Positions 1 through 9,033 of a stretch of DNA of 64,000 nt are shown here, piece after piece. The DNA is from Anastrepha obliqua. Taxonomy: Eukaryota; Arthropoda; Insecta; Diptera; Tephritidae. A model generated the notes under the pieces. It had not been told where the DNA came from. It saw only the letters and a list, made by a program, of their open reading frames with translations, and ran no database searches. The DNA lies in the NCBI RefSeq assembly GCF_027943255.1, contig NC_072893.1, positions 17,134,001 to 17,198,000 on the forward strand. The letters run 5' to 3'. A program made the position numbers and the translations under genes. Position 1 is the stretch's first letter; each line of letters begins with the position of its first letter.

Positions 1-1555
1 TTGTATTTAAAAAATTTTTTTTTATGCAAAAAATGTATTTTGAATAAAAACTATAATTTTTTCGAATGGTGCTTAAAAAAAATTAAACAGGAATTTAAAA
101 CGAAAATTTTATAAAAATATTCAAAAATACGAAGCAGGTTCCTTAGAATTTGCATGCAAAAAATTTTCAATAAGAAAACTCAGAAATAAGATAAATATCT
201 GAGCGGGGCGGTTTCCCAAAAATGACAAACACACTTTTTCGAAAATCTCACAATTAAAAATTAGAAAAAAATGTTTAATAAAAATGAAATTTCTTTATTG
301 TTCTTTTATAAACAGAAATTTAGAAAGAATGTTTTGAAATAGATAATATATCACATATCTGGCATCACCTTTATTATTCAGACTAAATGTCAATTCATGG
401 AATCACACTTTTTTCATCCTGTTTAATCGCATAAACGAGAACACGTTCTAGCAAGGCTCTGCGTTTCAATACATATTTTCAATAAAATGTGCAAAAGAGC
501 CGAAGCTATTTTACTTAAAAATTTCTATGCCAAAATTTTCTAAATTGAATAAATCTCACAATTATTAATTTTTTTTTCAAAATATTTCCAGTTTACTTTT
601 TATTATACTCAAGCCTAATAAGAAAAAAAAATTAAATAAAAATATTTGAAGCACTTGACATGGCATCTCCAAGTGTCTTGTATTTATAGTCAAATTTAAT
701 ATATTAAAATTTGCAACGCTAGATCGCTCAGCCTGAATACCCGTATAAGTAGTTCACAACCCAATCTGATATTTGAATATTAAAAATAGTTGACCCATGT
801 TGGGAGAGCGCCGTTTTCCCCATTTTCTGAGGTTTATTCTTAATCTCGTCTTCATTTCATTCAAGTGCAAATCCATTGAGACTGAACTTTACGCATTACA
901 AATCAAAGTTCGTCTTCCTCGCCCTCTGCCATCATCAGTACAGTACTGAGCACTTTGAGAGCTAGAGTACTCACGCTGTTTGAATGTAAGTCTGGTTATT
1001 GTGAAATGTCAAACAATAATGAATAAAAAGGCAGACAAATGAACTGTCATAATGTCAGAGTTCCTTCCTGTGGAAAAAGCTTCAAAAATACATGAAATTT
1101 GAAATAACTTTTAAATTAAATCATATTTCTGTCAGGCAGCAGTGGATTTGCCATACAACAACGAATAATTGAAATTGGTTTTATAAATATGTTGAAATGT
1201 GTACAAATAAACTAAATGTGTATGTATCGAATTCGCAGTCTGCAAGCTTGATAGTACGCCAATTGGGCCATTATTACCGTGAGTAGCATCAAAAGAATCA
1301 TGAGACAAAAACCAACCCAACGGAATAAGCGAACCATCGGTGACAGGCGAAATTTATTTGGCATCAAATACAGTGGAGAGCAAAACAGTCAACATTTTTG
1401 CTAAAACCAACTTCTGTAAATACTGTGGAATAGCTGGAACTATCTCTCTTTAACAAAAATAAACGAATCATTTCATTTACAAATCATTTTGACAGTCGTG
1501 ACAGCTAAATCTCGTATAGATATGAATAATTTGTCCCAAAATTTTTATTTTGACT
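1..1555. other. AT-rich stretch, no gene seen
   Basis: AT-rich sequence with many A and T runs. The few short open frames are under 70 codons, have no recognisable motif and have base composition like the surroundings. I see no coding, RNA or transposon signal. Confidence 0.6.
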
Positions 1556-1559
1556 AACG

Positions 1560-1850
1560 TTTTTATACGCCTGGGCATAGGTTAGATTAGCTAGTGCTGG
1601 CTGATTTATAAAAAGATCTCACTTAGACCTCCACGGTTCATTGTGTTATCAGTGCAGCTCGTATTTGGAGTCGAATTATTAGCAAATACCTGCCCTAGTG
1701 ACCTCATCGGCTCTCTCATTTCCCTCCATCCTTTGTGTCCTAGTATCCTGTACATAGTGACTTGACTATTTTCTGAGAGTTAATCCATTTAGGATCTGCA
1801 TTGTTAAACACATTTCGAGTAAGTCCAAGGAGCCAGTTAGTCTGCTTAGT
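1560..1850 (-). pseudogene. LINE RNase H domain relic
   Basis: Read on the minus strand, two adjacent frames give YRILGHKG and then MEGNERADEVTRAG. Together these resemble the 'VPGHxGIxGNExADELAR' end of the RNase H domain carried by I/LOA-type non-LTR retrotransposons. At least one frameshift and several stops break the frame, so this is a dead fragment of a LINE ORF2. No 3' tail or target duplication is visible. The family call rests on the motif alone. Confidence 0.55.
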
Positions 1851-1906
1851 GCTAAGTGCTTTTGTTGCGGAATAGATTTCAACTAAAAATATACTACAGT
1901 AATTAT

Positions 1907-2171
1907 GGCCGTCGTAGCCGAACGGGTTGGTGCGTGACTACCATTCGGAATTCAGAGAGAACATAGGCTCGAGTCTCGGTGAAACACCAAAATGAAGAAA
2001 AAGTTTTTCTAACAGCGGTCGCCCCTCGGCAGGCAATGGTAAGCCTCCGCGTGTGTTTCTGCCATGAAAAAGCTCCTCATGAAAAACTATCTATTTGCCG
2101 TTCGGAGTCGGCTTGAAACTGTAGGTCCCTCTATTTGTGGAATAACATCAAGACGCTCGCCACAAATAGGA
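1907..2171 (+). repeat. tRNA-derived SINE, 5' part of copy 1
   Basis: The first 75 bases look like a tRNA head. TAGCCGAACGGG at 1915-1926 fits the Pol III A box and GGCTCGAGTCT at 1966-1976 is one or two changes from a B box. The start-to-start spacing of 51 bases suits a class II (Ser/Leu type) tRNA. The body continues through the words 'agcggtcg', 'ctcggcaggcaatgg' and 'tgccatgaaaaagctcctca', which recur in every other copy in the window. The element breaks off at about 2171 and its 3' end resumes at 2857, so it is interrupted by the Cdc25-like fragment between. Confidence 0.8.
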
Positions 2172-2856
2172 GGATTAACGTGGCCGTACCGCGCTTGCCT
2201 TCAACCACTAACCCGACTGAGACCTTTACTTTCACCAGAAGGAGCGCCATGTCGCTTCCAGTTTGTAGTGATGTCCAAAATGCAGAGAAATCGTCGGGAT
2301 GCTAGCGCCAATGGTGAGAATGTCCGCAATCGTCTATCAATTGCATCACGCCTACAGAAGCTACAAAATGCTAAGGCAGTAGCACCGCTCAAATGCTTTA
2401 AAAAAGTTTGCGCATATTCCACAGCCTATTATCTGATTCGCGGGGGTCATCATTAATGGAAGAGGACGATATGGAATTATTTGACATTGAATCGATGCAA
2501 CATTCCGCAAAGTCATCGAATTCAATGCCAAAAGTGCCCAGCGATCTAGACTCATTGTTTATTGGGCAAATCAAAAATGCGTTTTCACCCGCCCACTGAC
2601 CAGACGAGCAGTCAGAACTAGTGGATCCACTGAGAACGCCCGAAATTCGTCCACCACTAGTGCGCCGTTGTTTGACTGATAACTACCCAGCGTCACCAAA
2701 TACGCCACAAACTTTGCTACGACAAGTACAAGAAACTGCCACAAGTCCTTTCGGGCTCAATTTTTTAACTATCCATCGCAGCAATGGCACCATCAGTTAT
2801 TGTTTTAAGCGTCCCGAACTATCATCGAAGACCAATTCACCTGTGTAAATTAGCTC
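2172..2856 (+). pseudogene. Cdc25/string-like N-terminal fragment, dead copy
   Basis: Three stretches in order resemble the regulatory N-terminus of insect Cdc25 (String), the phosphatase that activates Cdk1 at mitotic entry. LLSPEGAPCRFQFV lies at about 2230. In another frame from 2408 come MRIFHSL and MEEDDMELFDIESM, then PSDLDSLFIGQIK up to a stop at 2597. From 2621 come RPPLVRRCLTDN and CFKRPEL, ending with a stop at 2846. There is at least one frameshift and one internal stop. The catalytic rhodanese-like domain with its HCxxxxxR loop is absent. No introns are evident in about 680 bases. It sits inside a SINE, so it is a captured or retroposed piece, not a gene. Assignment is from remembered family features and has not been aligned. 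Confidence 0.72.
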
Positions 2857-2905
2857 GGAGCTCGGCCAAATACCCAATACCCGCGCCAATTATATATACA
2901 TAATT
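2857..2905 (+). repeat. tRNA-derived SINE, 3' end of copy 1
   Basis: The words 'ggagctcggccaaatacccaa' and 'gcgccaattatatata' match the 3' end of the SINE copy at 8716-9033, including the TA-rich tail. This restores the element begun at 1907 once the intervening 685 bases are set aside. Confidence 0.75.
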
Positions 2906-3091
2906 AGGGAGTCTGAAAGACTTTGGAGATCAAATTCCGGACAAAAGACAGCGAGTCCTACTCCTTTCTCCGTTTCGGAGCAATCTGTACAGAAATTGTC
3001 TATAAATTCTGCCGTGTATTTTGCTCTATAATGACGCTAGGCTTTTTTCCAAATTTAAGTTGTGATCTTTTGGCTGAGTTTCTTACTACTA

Positions 3092-4405
3092 CAGGGTGGC
3101 TGATGAATTTTGCTACATTAAGAAATTCAAATAACTTTTTTTTTAGTGTATGGAATTCATTTATTTTTTTTTTCAAGTTGAAGGTCATTAAATTTTATAA
3201 AATGTAGCTTAACTAGTTTTAAAAATAATTGAATTTAAATGCCCCCCATGCTCGTTGACACAAGTGCGGCATCTTAGTAAAAAGTTGTTCATTGCTGCTT
3301 TGAGAGTTGCGACAGGAATAACCGCAATTGTTGCCCGAATGGATTGTTTTAGTTCATCCAAATTTGTTGGCTTTGTTTTATAAACTTCTTGTTTACATAA
3401 ACCCCACAAGAAAAAGTCAGGTGCAGTAAGGTCAGGCGACCTGGGGGGCCAACGAAATTCGGAGTTTCTTGAAATCAGTTTATTGGGAAATTTTCGTCGC
3501 AACTCTGTCATAACAGTCTGAGCAATGTGAGACGTTGCCCCATCTTGTTGAAACCACACAGAGTTGAAAGGAATTCTCTTTCGGCGTAGTTCTGGATAGA
3601 AAAATTCGTTCAGCATTTTCAAATAACGGTCTCCAGTAACCGTAACGGTGTGACCATTTTCTTCAAAAAAATAAGGCCCGACAATACAGCGTGAAGAAAC
3701 CGCACACCACACTGTCACGCGAAGAGGATGCAATTCCGTCTCGTGGAGTATCTGTGGGTTAGAAGTACTCCATATTCGACAATTTTGTTTGTTCACATTG
3801 CCGTTTAAATCGAAATGGGCCTCATCAGACATGAAAAGGCAGTTTAACATGTTTTGGTCTTCTTCCACCATTTGCAGGATCTTCTGGCAAAATTCCAAGC
3901 GAATCGGCAAGTCTGCTGCATTCAGTTTGTTAACCATTTGAATTTTGTAGGGAAATAAGTCTAAATTTTTGTGCATTATTGTTTGCAAAGACTGTCGGCT
4001 GACACCAAGTTGGGCAGATAAGCTTCTTGTTGAAACCCTTGGATTGCGTTGTATAGCTGCAGCTACAGCAGCGATCGTTTCCTCTGTCCGAACTGGTGGG
4101 TTTCGATGATAAAGCCTTCTTGCGACTGTTCCTTGCTCAGCAAAATTATTCACCAGTCTCATTATGGTCCATCTGCTCGGGGGATCGCCGCCAAACATCC
4201 GCCTGTGCTCTCTCTGTACCAAAACTACGGACTCCAGTGCGTGATAGCGGCGGACTATCCAAATTCTTGTTTGCGTGTCCCAGTTATCCATTTTAATAAA
4301 TTTTAAAGATCAATCTGCAAATTAAAAGAAAAATGGAACAGATAACTTAAAAAGAAAAAAAGTTATTCAATTTTTTTTTGGTAGCGGCTTTCATCAGCCA
4401 CCCTG
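3092..4405 (-). mobile_element. DD41D (rosa-like) mariner-type transposon, apparently complete
   Basis: The left end CAGGGTGGCTGATGAA (3092-3107) and the right end TTCATCAGCCACCCTG (4390-4405) are perfect 16-bp inverted repeats. TA stands on both sides (3090-3091 and 4406-4407), as expected for Tc1/mariner insertion. The 1,314-bp element contains a single uninterrupted transposase frame. It sits immediately beside a Tc1-like relic (4411-4720). Confidence 0.93.
3209..4291 (-). CDS. DD41D transposase, intact frame
   Basis: A 360-codon open frame, normal length for an IS630/Tc1/mariner transposase, which cuts the element at its TIRs and reinserts it at TA in the nucleus. Residues about 1-120 are the paired helix-turn-helix DNA-binding region (ANFAEQGTVARR-like, then STRSLSAQLGVSRQSL). 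The catalytic triad is visible. First Asp is in FMSDEAHFDLNG, second in WFQQDGATSH, third in DLTAPDFFLWG, with 41 residues between the second and third. That spacing is the mark of the DD41D/rosa group first described in tephritids. The family C-terminus ends in GGHLNSIIF. No stop or frameshift is present, so it may be active. Confidence 0.93.
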   Translation of the reverse strand: MDNWDTQTRIWIVRRYHALESVVLVQREHRRMFGGDPPSRWTIMRLVNNFAEQGTVARRLYHRNPPVRTEETIAAVAAAIQRNPRVSTRSLSAQLGVSRQSLQTIMHKNLDLFPYKIQMVNKLNAADLPIRLEFCQKILQMVEEDQNMLNCLFMSDEAHFDLNGNVNKQNCRIWSTSNPQILHETELHPLRVTVWCAVSSRCIVGPYFFEENGHTVTVTGDRYLKMLNEFFYPELRRKRIPFNSVWFQQDGATSHIAQTVMTELRRKFPNKLISRNSEFRWPPRSPDLTAPDFFLWGLCKQEVYKTKPTNLDELKQSIRATIAVIPVATLKAAMNNFLLRCRTCVNEHGGHLNSIIFKTS

Positions 4406-4410
4406 TAGTT

Positions 4411-4720
4411 TGATTTTACGCCTGGACACACTTTCTACAAAATTTTTAATAATTGACTGAGGTATGCGAGTATTTCCACTCCGTACCCGGAGCCACACTT
4501 CGTCCATGCTTGATGCTGGATTTCGGCACTGGACCAGTGGATGATTCATACCTCATACCCACAGTTGTTCCATTGAGTTAATATCTGAACTTTTTGAAGG
4601 CCATTTGAACGTTTTAAAATATTGATTTAGTGGCCAGGTTTGAACAATTTTTGAAGTTTGCTACTTGCTGGAAGATTATTTCCGCGGCTGCAGTGATTGC
4701 AGAATGTGTGGATTCGTCTC
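4411..4720 (-). pseudogene. Tc1-like transposase C-terminal relic
   Basis: The minus strand gives WPSKSSDINSMEQLWV, the degenerate form of the Tc1 third-Asp motif (WPxQSPDLNPIExLW). Further on come MDEVWLRVRSGNTRIP and FVESVSRR, the usual Tc1 C-terminus. A frameshift lies between the two halves. No matching 5' part or TIR was found. The intact DD41D element abuts it, so that element may have landed in or beside this older copy. Confidence 0.75.
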
Positions 4721-6869
4721 CTGGTTCATTACTTCATTTAGCCCATACAATTCACCAACGCGCCACCTCTTGAAGCACCATCGCGAGGATGGGTGCCCCA
4801 ATTCTACTACCCTCCTATAAGACAGTGCCTAGATAGGACTCCTACTAATTGTCGTAGGTATTTCCTATTAAATTTAAGTAGACTGTTAGTACGACCCATA
4901 TTCCATTCTGGCCATGCCTGCCTACTCATGCCTACTGTCTGCAGTGATTGTTAACAATACTTTAGGTATATCTATGTATCTATTTGTTGCTAACTTGTTG
5001 CCAAGGGCATGGGTATATCATCTTTGACTTGAGTAATTTGGAGCGTAGTGCCCAGTCTAGCTAACGCACCTGCCTCGCCAGTTACCGTCGGTGTTACTGT
5101 GGCTCGGCACCCAGAGTAGAGTTATATGTGTATTTCATTTCTTTGTTTTTTGAGTTCCATCTCGTCAAAACCGGCATGCTCTGCTCCACTATTCCCGTTT
5201 CAGTTCCTCACCGGGAACGTCAAAAAAGGGTGAGGTAAACCCTGCTTAACTTTTTTCAAGCACAGCAAACACTTTTTAGGTTTTTGGATTTATTTGAAGA
5301 ACCAACTCTACATTTTCAATGCACAGAAGTGGCAAACTAAGCACACGAATGCAAGCAAAGCAAATCATTTTGCGATTATTCATGTCTACGACGAGAAAAT
5401 TAGCTGGGCGGATGCCATCACCTGCAATAAATTCACATTTTGACCGCCGAAGTTACTCTCACAATTTTGCTTCGGATTACCAAACCTGGTAATCTATCAC
5501 CCTTGGCTCTAAACATGGCGGGAGTTTTCTAGCGAAATTGCGCTTAAGTGAAAAACTGTCAAAATGACTTGTAAGTGCAATTAAACGAATATTTTTGTGG
5601 AATAATGAAATATTTTTTTTTAGTTTACCAGTTTGAAAAAAGGAGAGTTCCAGCTTCATTTTAGTGTTCAAATGTTATAGAACAAATGTTATAAAAGTGT
5701 TCCAAAATTGCATTCAGCAAACTTGTTGACTGTTTTGCTCCCTACTGTGCGTGCCTACATACATAGATACACACACACATGCACATATTTATTGAATCAA
5801 ACGAATTTGCCACGCTGCGTTACCATATCTGTTGATTCATTGGTCGCACTCTTCTATATGCAAATCTACGCCTAGCGGCAAACATTTCTGTGCTCGCCAT
5901 ATATGTTAACACCTCTATAGATGTATGTGTGTAACTGTGCGTCCTGGTTTGTTTGTTGTTTTTTTTTTTTGTAATCAAAAGTATGATGAGGGAAACTCAT
6001 TTTGCTTTGACACGATACTAACGACCAACACGACATGCGGCGCGACCTCACATTCCTCTTTTGCGTACACACACACACCCACACGCACACACATACAAAC
6101 ATACAAATAGCCATTTGCAATGGAAAATAAGTGTATGTGAATTTCCTCGACATCTGAGGGTATTCTGTTGGCGACAGCGCCAGGGTCATGCCAACACAAA
6201 CAGGTTGCCGTTGACAGTTGACATTTGACTCTCTCAATGGGAAAATATATTTTTTTTAATATTATTTATTTATTTATATATATACGTGTTTCTTTATTTT
6301 AATCTGTGTGGAAATGGAAATTTAATTTTGGAGGGTTTGAGTGCCCCAACGGCTAGAATGTCAACAGTTTGCAAAGAGCGGCAAGAAATTTATAGAGAAA
6401 GCCAGCTTACATAAATAAATACCCAGTTATTTGTTTTTATATGTTTATATGTACTGAAATATGCATTGTTGTTGTTGTTGTTGGGGAGCTAGCACTTTTT
6501 TGAGCTCAAGTGAATTTTAAGTTTCCTTTGAAAAAGTTCGCTTTTTGTCCATAGACGGTGTGATTTACGGTATTGTTGACTTTTTTAATTGACATTTTTA
6601 ATTAAAAATTAAATCACGATGGAATTTTGCAAGTTAGCGAGCTAAAAGCTTTGCGTAAAAGTGCGAGCTTTAAGGAGATTTGGTGGGTTATCAATATATT
6701 TGTTCTAGGGAGTATTCCTCCTGACCGTAGCTTATAAAGGGTGTGGCAATTCAGATCCTTATTTCAATGGAATTATTTTCTGAAATTTCTTTTATTAATA
6801 ATTAAGTTACTATGACTGCAAATAAGTAAGAAAAAGACGAAGGCGCTGCTTAGTTTTTCAAAAGAGGAT
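4721..6869. other. No gene seen; CA microsatellite near 6067
   Basis: No recognisable coding region. An impure (CA)n tract occupies about 6062-6105 and generates long cysteine/valine-rich shadow frames on the minus strand. Runs of TTG occur near 6470. The short open frames here have no motifs. Confidence 0.55.
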
Positions 6870-7155
6870 ATTTCGAAGGTTGTGGCTTGTACAAGTGGTC
6901 ATTGGCTATTTGGCAGGCCTTTCTTGAAATTAGGAGTTTACTCCCATGGATATTGTAGAAGCTGTAGAGATGAGGAAGAAGCAGAGCACTTTCTTTGAGC
7001 ACTTCCTTTGCAATCGTCTAGCCTCAGCTAAAATCAAAGCAGGTTTTCTAGGTGCATACTTTTTCAATTCTCTTAGGGAACTGTTCGGCATGGGGATGGG
7101 ATCAATCCTGCGTTTCATAAGCGCCACAAATGCTTCCACGAAGAAAAATATATGA
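6870..7155 (+). pseudogene. LINE ORF2 3' end, zinc-knuckle region
   Basis: One frame reads SGHWLFGRPFLKLG, then YCRSCRDEEEAEHFL, matching the CxxC...HxxxC finger found at the C-terminus of I/LOA/Jockey-type LINE ORF2 proteins. A stop falls right after EHFL. A later frame gives the typical closing residues ILRFISAT. This LINE type is distinct from the other LINE tails in the window, with tryptophan and leucine spacing unlike the GIIEDP type. Confidence 0.65.
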
Positions 7156-7234
7156 GGTTCCCGTGTCCCACTGTGGTATCACAAAGCACCTGTAAGGTCT
7201 AAGTGAGTTGGTTGTACAGGCCGACTTGAAATTT

Positions 7235-7610
7235 GAATAGGTCGAGCCAAGGAGCACCAAGAGATTTGGTGGCTCCTAAAACACTCAGGCTACAAAGCCC
7301 ATGAGCTGTGGAGAGAGAGTAGATAGTCAGGGAGGAAAGGAGTAAAGTATCAAAGAAAGAGATAGGAAAGAAAAGAGACAGAGACAAAGGAAGAACTTTC
7401 CAGTTTCTTTGGCAAACCTGTAAATATCTTCCAGTTTTAGAGAAAGAATATTACTTATTCTCACGACATCAGAACCCAAAACTCGTAGTCTTGCTCTAGC
7501 AAAGGTAGGACACTCACAGAGAAAGTGCTCAGTGCTATCCGCTTCCTCCAAGCAAGACAAGCACATCGGGTCCTCAATGATTCCAATGGTGGTCATATGC
7601 TGACCCCATG
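7235..7610 (-). pseudogene. LINE tail, GIIEDP type, copy 1
   Basis: The minus strand encodes GIIEDPMCLSCLEEADSTEH followed by FLCECPTFARARLRVLG, a CCHC-type finger at the end of a LINE ORF2. Two other copies of the same tail occur on the plus strand near 51.9 and 53.4 kb. The 3' untranslated part (7235-7330) shares 'ccaccaaatctcctggtgctccttgg'-type words with the 53.7 kb copy. The element is 5' truncated, retaining about 90 codons. Confidence 0.8.
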
Positions 7611-7859
7611 GTTATTTTTTAATTAATTTATTTATTTGTTTTAATATTTATTAAATATATTATTAATTTATTCTAATTATTTTGAAAAAACTCGTTAGCT
7701 TACTTCATTTTCTAGCTGGGGTTCATACGTGTAGAAATTTATTTCGCCTCTACTCCATGGTCTTCGAGTTTGCCGGTATTTTAGTCTTGAAGAGCCTGTC
7801 GAAGGTGAGTTTCGGAAAAGTGTAGTCGATTTCTTGGTTATAACTACTAATAGTATGAG

Positions 7860-8712
7860 TATAAAGGCGTGGTTCCGCCAATTTTGACATATGGTTGCCT
7901 AGTGTGGTGGGTAGCTTTTCAGAAGGGCTACAACACCACTAAACTAGAGAGAGTGCAGAGAATTGCATGTGTGAGCATTTCTGGTGCTAGAACATGTCCC
8001 ACTCATGTCCTCAACGTGATTCTGCACTTACTTCCCGTGGATCTTCAAGTTAAACCCATTGCTGCTCAGAGCGCTATTCGGTTGAAGGAGATTGACCTCT
8101 GGAGGCAACTTCCTGTGAGACATGGTAGCATCTTGAAGCAGATCTCCCCTTCCTTCTCTGTACTACGTACAGATCTCTCCATCCGCAAACTGGGTTTTGA
8201 GGTTGTGCTAGAGCTATCTTTCCGAGCAGACAAGATTGGAATAAACGCAGAGTCGGCACGGATATATCACCTCTGTTATCACTGACTGATCCAATAAGAA
8301 ATCTGGAGTGGTAGCGGCGGTTTTTTCTAAATCAGCCCATATTTCGGTATCCTTTAAACTACCGGAAACGAGCAGCATTTTTCAAGGAGAGGTCTTTGCG
8401 ATCCTGCAAGCATGCAAAATGCTTATGGATCGGTGCTGGGAGGGAGAAATTAATATTTTTCCGATAGTCAAGCTGCGATCAAGGCCCTGTCGTCGCCATA
8501 TTGCAGCTCTCTTCTGGTTAACTCCTGTAAGGGGGAACTCAAACGTCTCGAACGTGTAGGAAACATTTCTCTCTTCTGGGTTCCTGGGCACAGGAATATA
8601 GAGGAAAATGAAATTGAACCGATTTCAGTTGTCTCCTTCTCAGACATCGGCGTCCCCTTGACCGTTGTTAAAGGGAAACTGCACAATTTCTTTCTTAAAA
8701 AAGAGCAAACTA
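7860..8712 (+). pseudogene. LOA-like LINE: RT thumb and RNase H relic
   Basis: The plus frame from 7869 reads PILTYGCLVWW, then LERVQRIACVSISGA and PTHVLN, the thumb of a LOA/I-clade reverse transcriptase. An RNase H domain follows: FQGEVFAILQAC holds the catalytic Glu, DSQAAIKALSSPYCSS holds the next Asp, and FWVPGHRNIEENE completes it. Several frameshifts separate these parts. The unit is cut at 8712 by a SINE insertion, and the zinc-finger end is missing. Confidence 0.8.
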
Positions 8713-8715
8713 AAT

Positions 8716-9033
8716 GGCCGTCGTAGTCGAATGGGTTGGTGCGTGACTATCTTTCGGAATTCACAGAGGGAACGTTGGTTCGAATCTCGGTGAAAACACC
8801 AAAATTAAGACAAACATTTTTCTAATAGCGGTCGGCCCTCGGCAGGCAATGGCAAACCTCCGAGTGTATTTCTGCCATGAAAAAGCTCCTCATAAAAATA
8901 TCTGCCGTTTGGATTCGACTTAAAACTGCAGGTCCTTCCATTTGTGGAACAACATCAAGACGCACACCACAAGTAGGAGGAGGAGATCGGCCAAACACCC
9001 AAAAACGGTGTACGTGCCAATTATATATATATA
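8716..9033 (+). repeat. tRNA-derived SINE, full-length copy 2
   Basis: The best copy of the SINE, about 318 bases. The A box is at 8724-8735 and a near-perfect B box, GGTTCGAATCT, at 8777-8787. The body and the ending 'gtgccaatt' plus (TA)n are shared with copy 1. It is inserted into the LOA-like LINE at 8712. Its TA-rich tail is in turn the insertion site of the Helitron that ends at 9034. Transcription would be by Pol III; mobility would depend on a LINE partner, which I cannot name. Confidence 0.85.

Noticed and set aside
1907..1985. A tRNA-Ser gene
   Set aside because: The A and B boxes are present but the acceptor and anticodon stems do not pair well, and the same head recurs joined to SINE bodies elsewhere.
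5872..6237. 121-codon minus-strand frame rich in Cys and Val
   Set aside because: Its length comes from the (CA)n microsatellite near 6067; no motif and overlapping frames on both strands.
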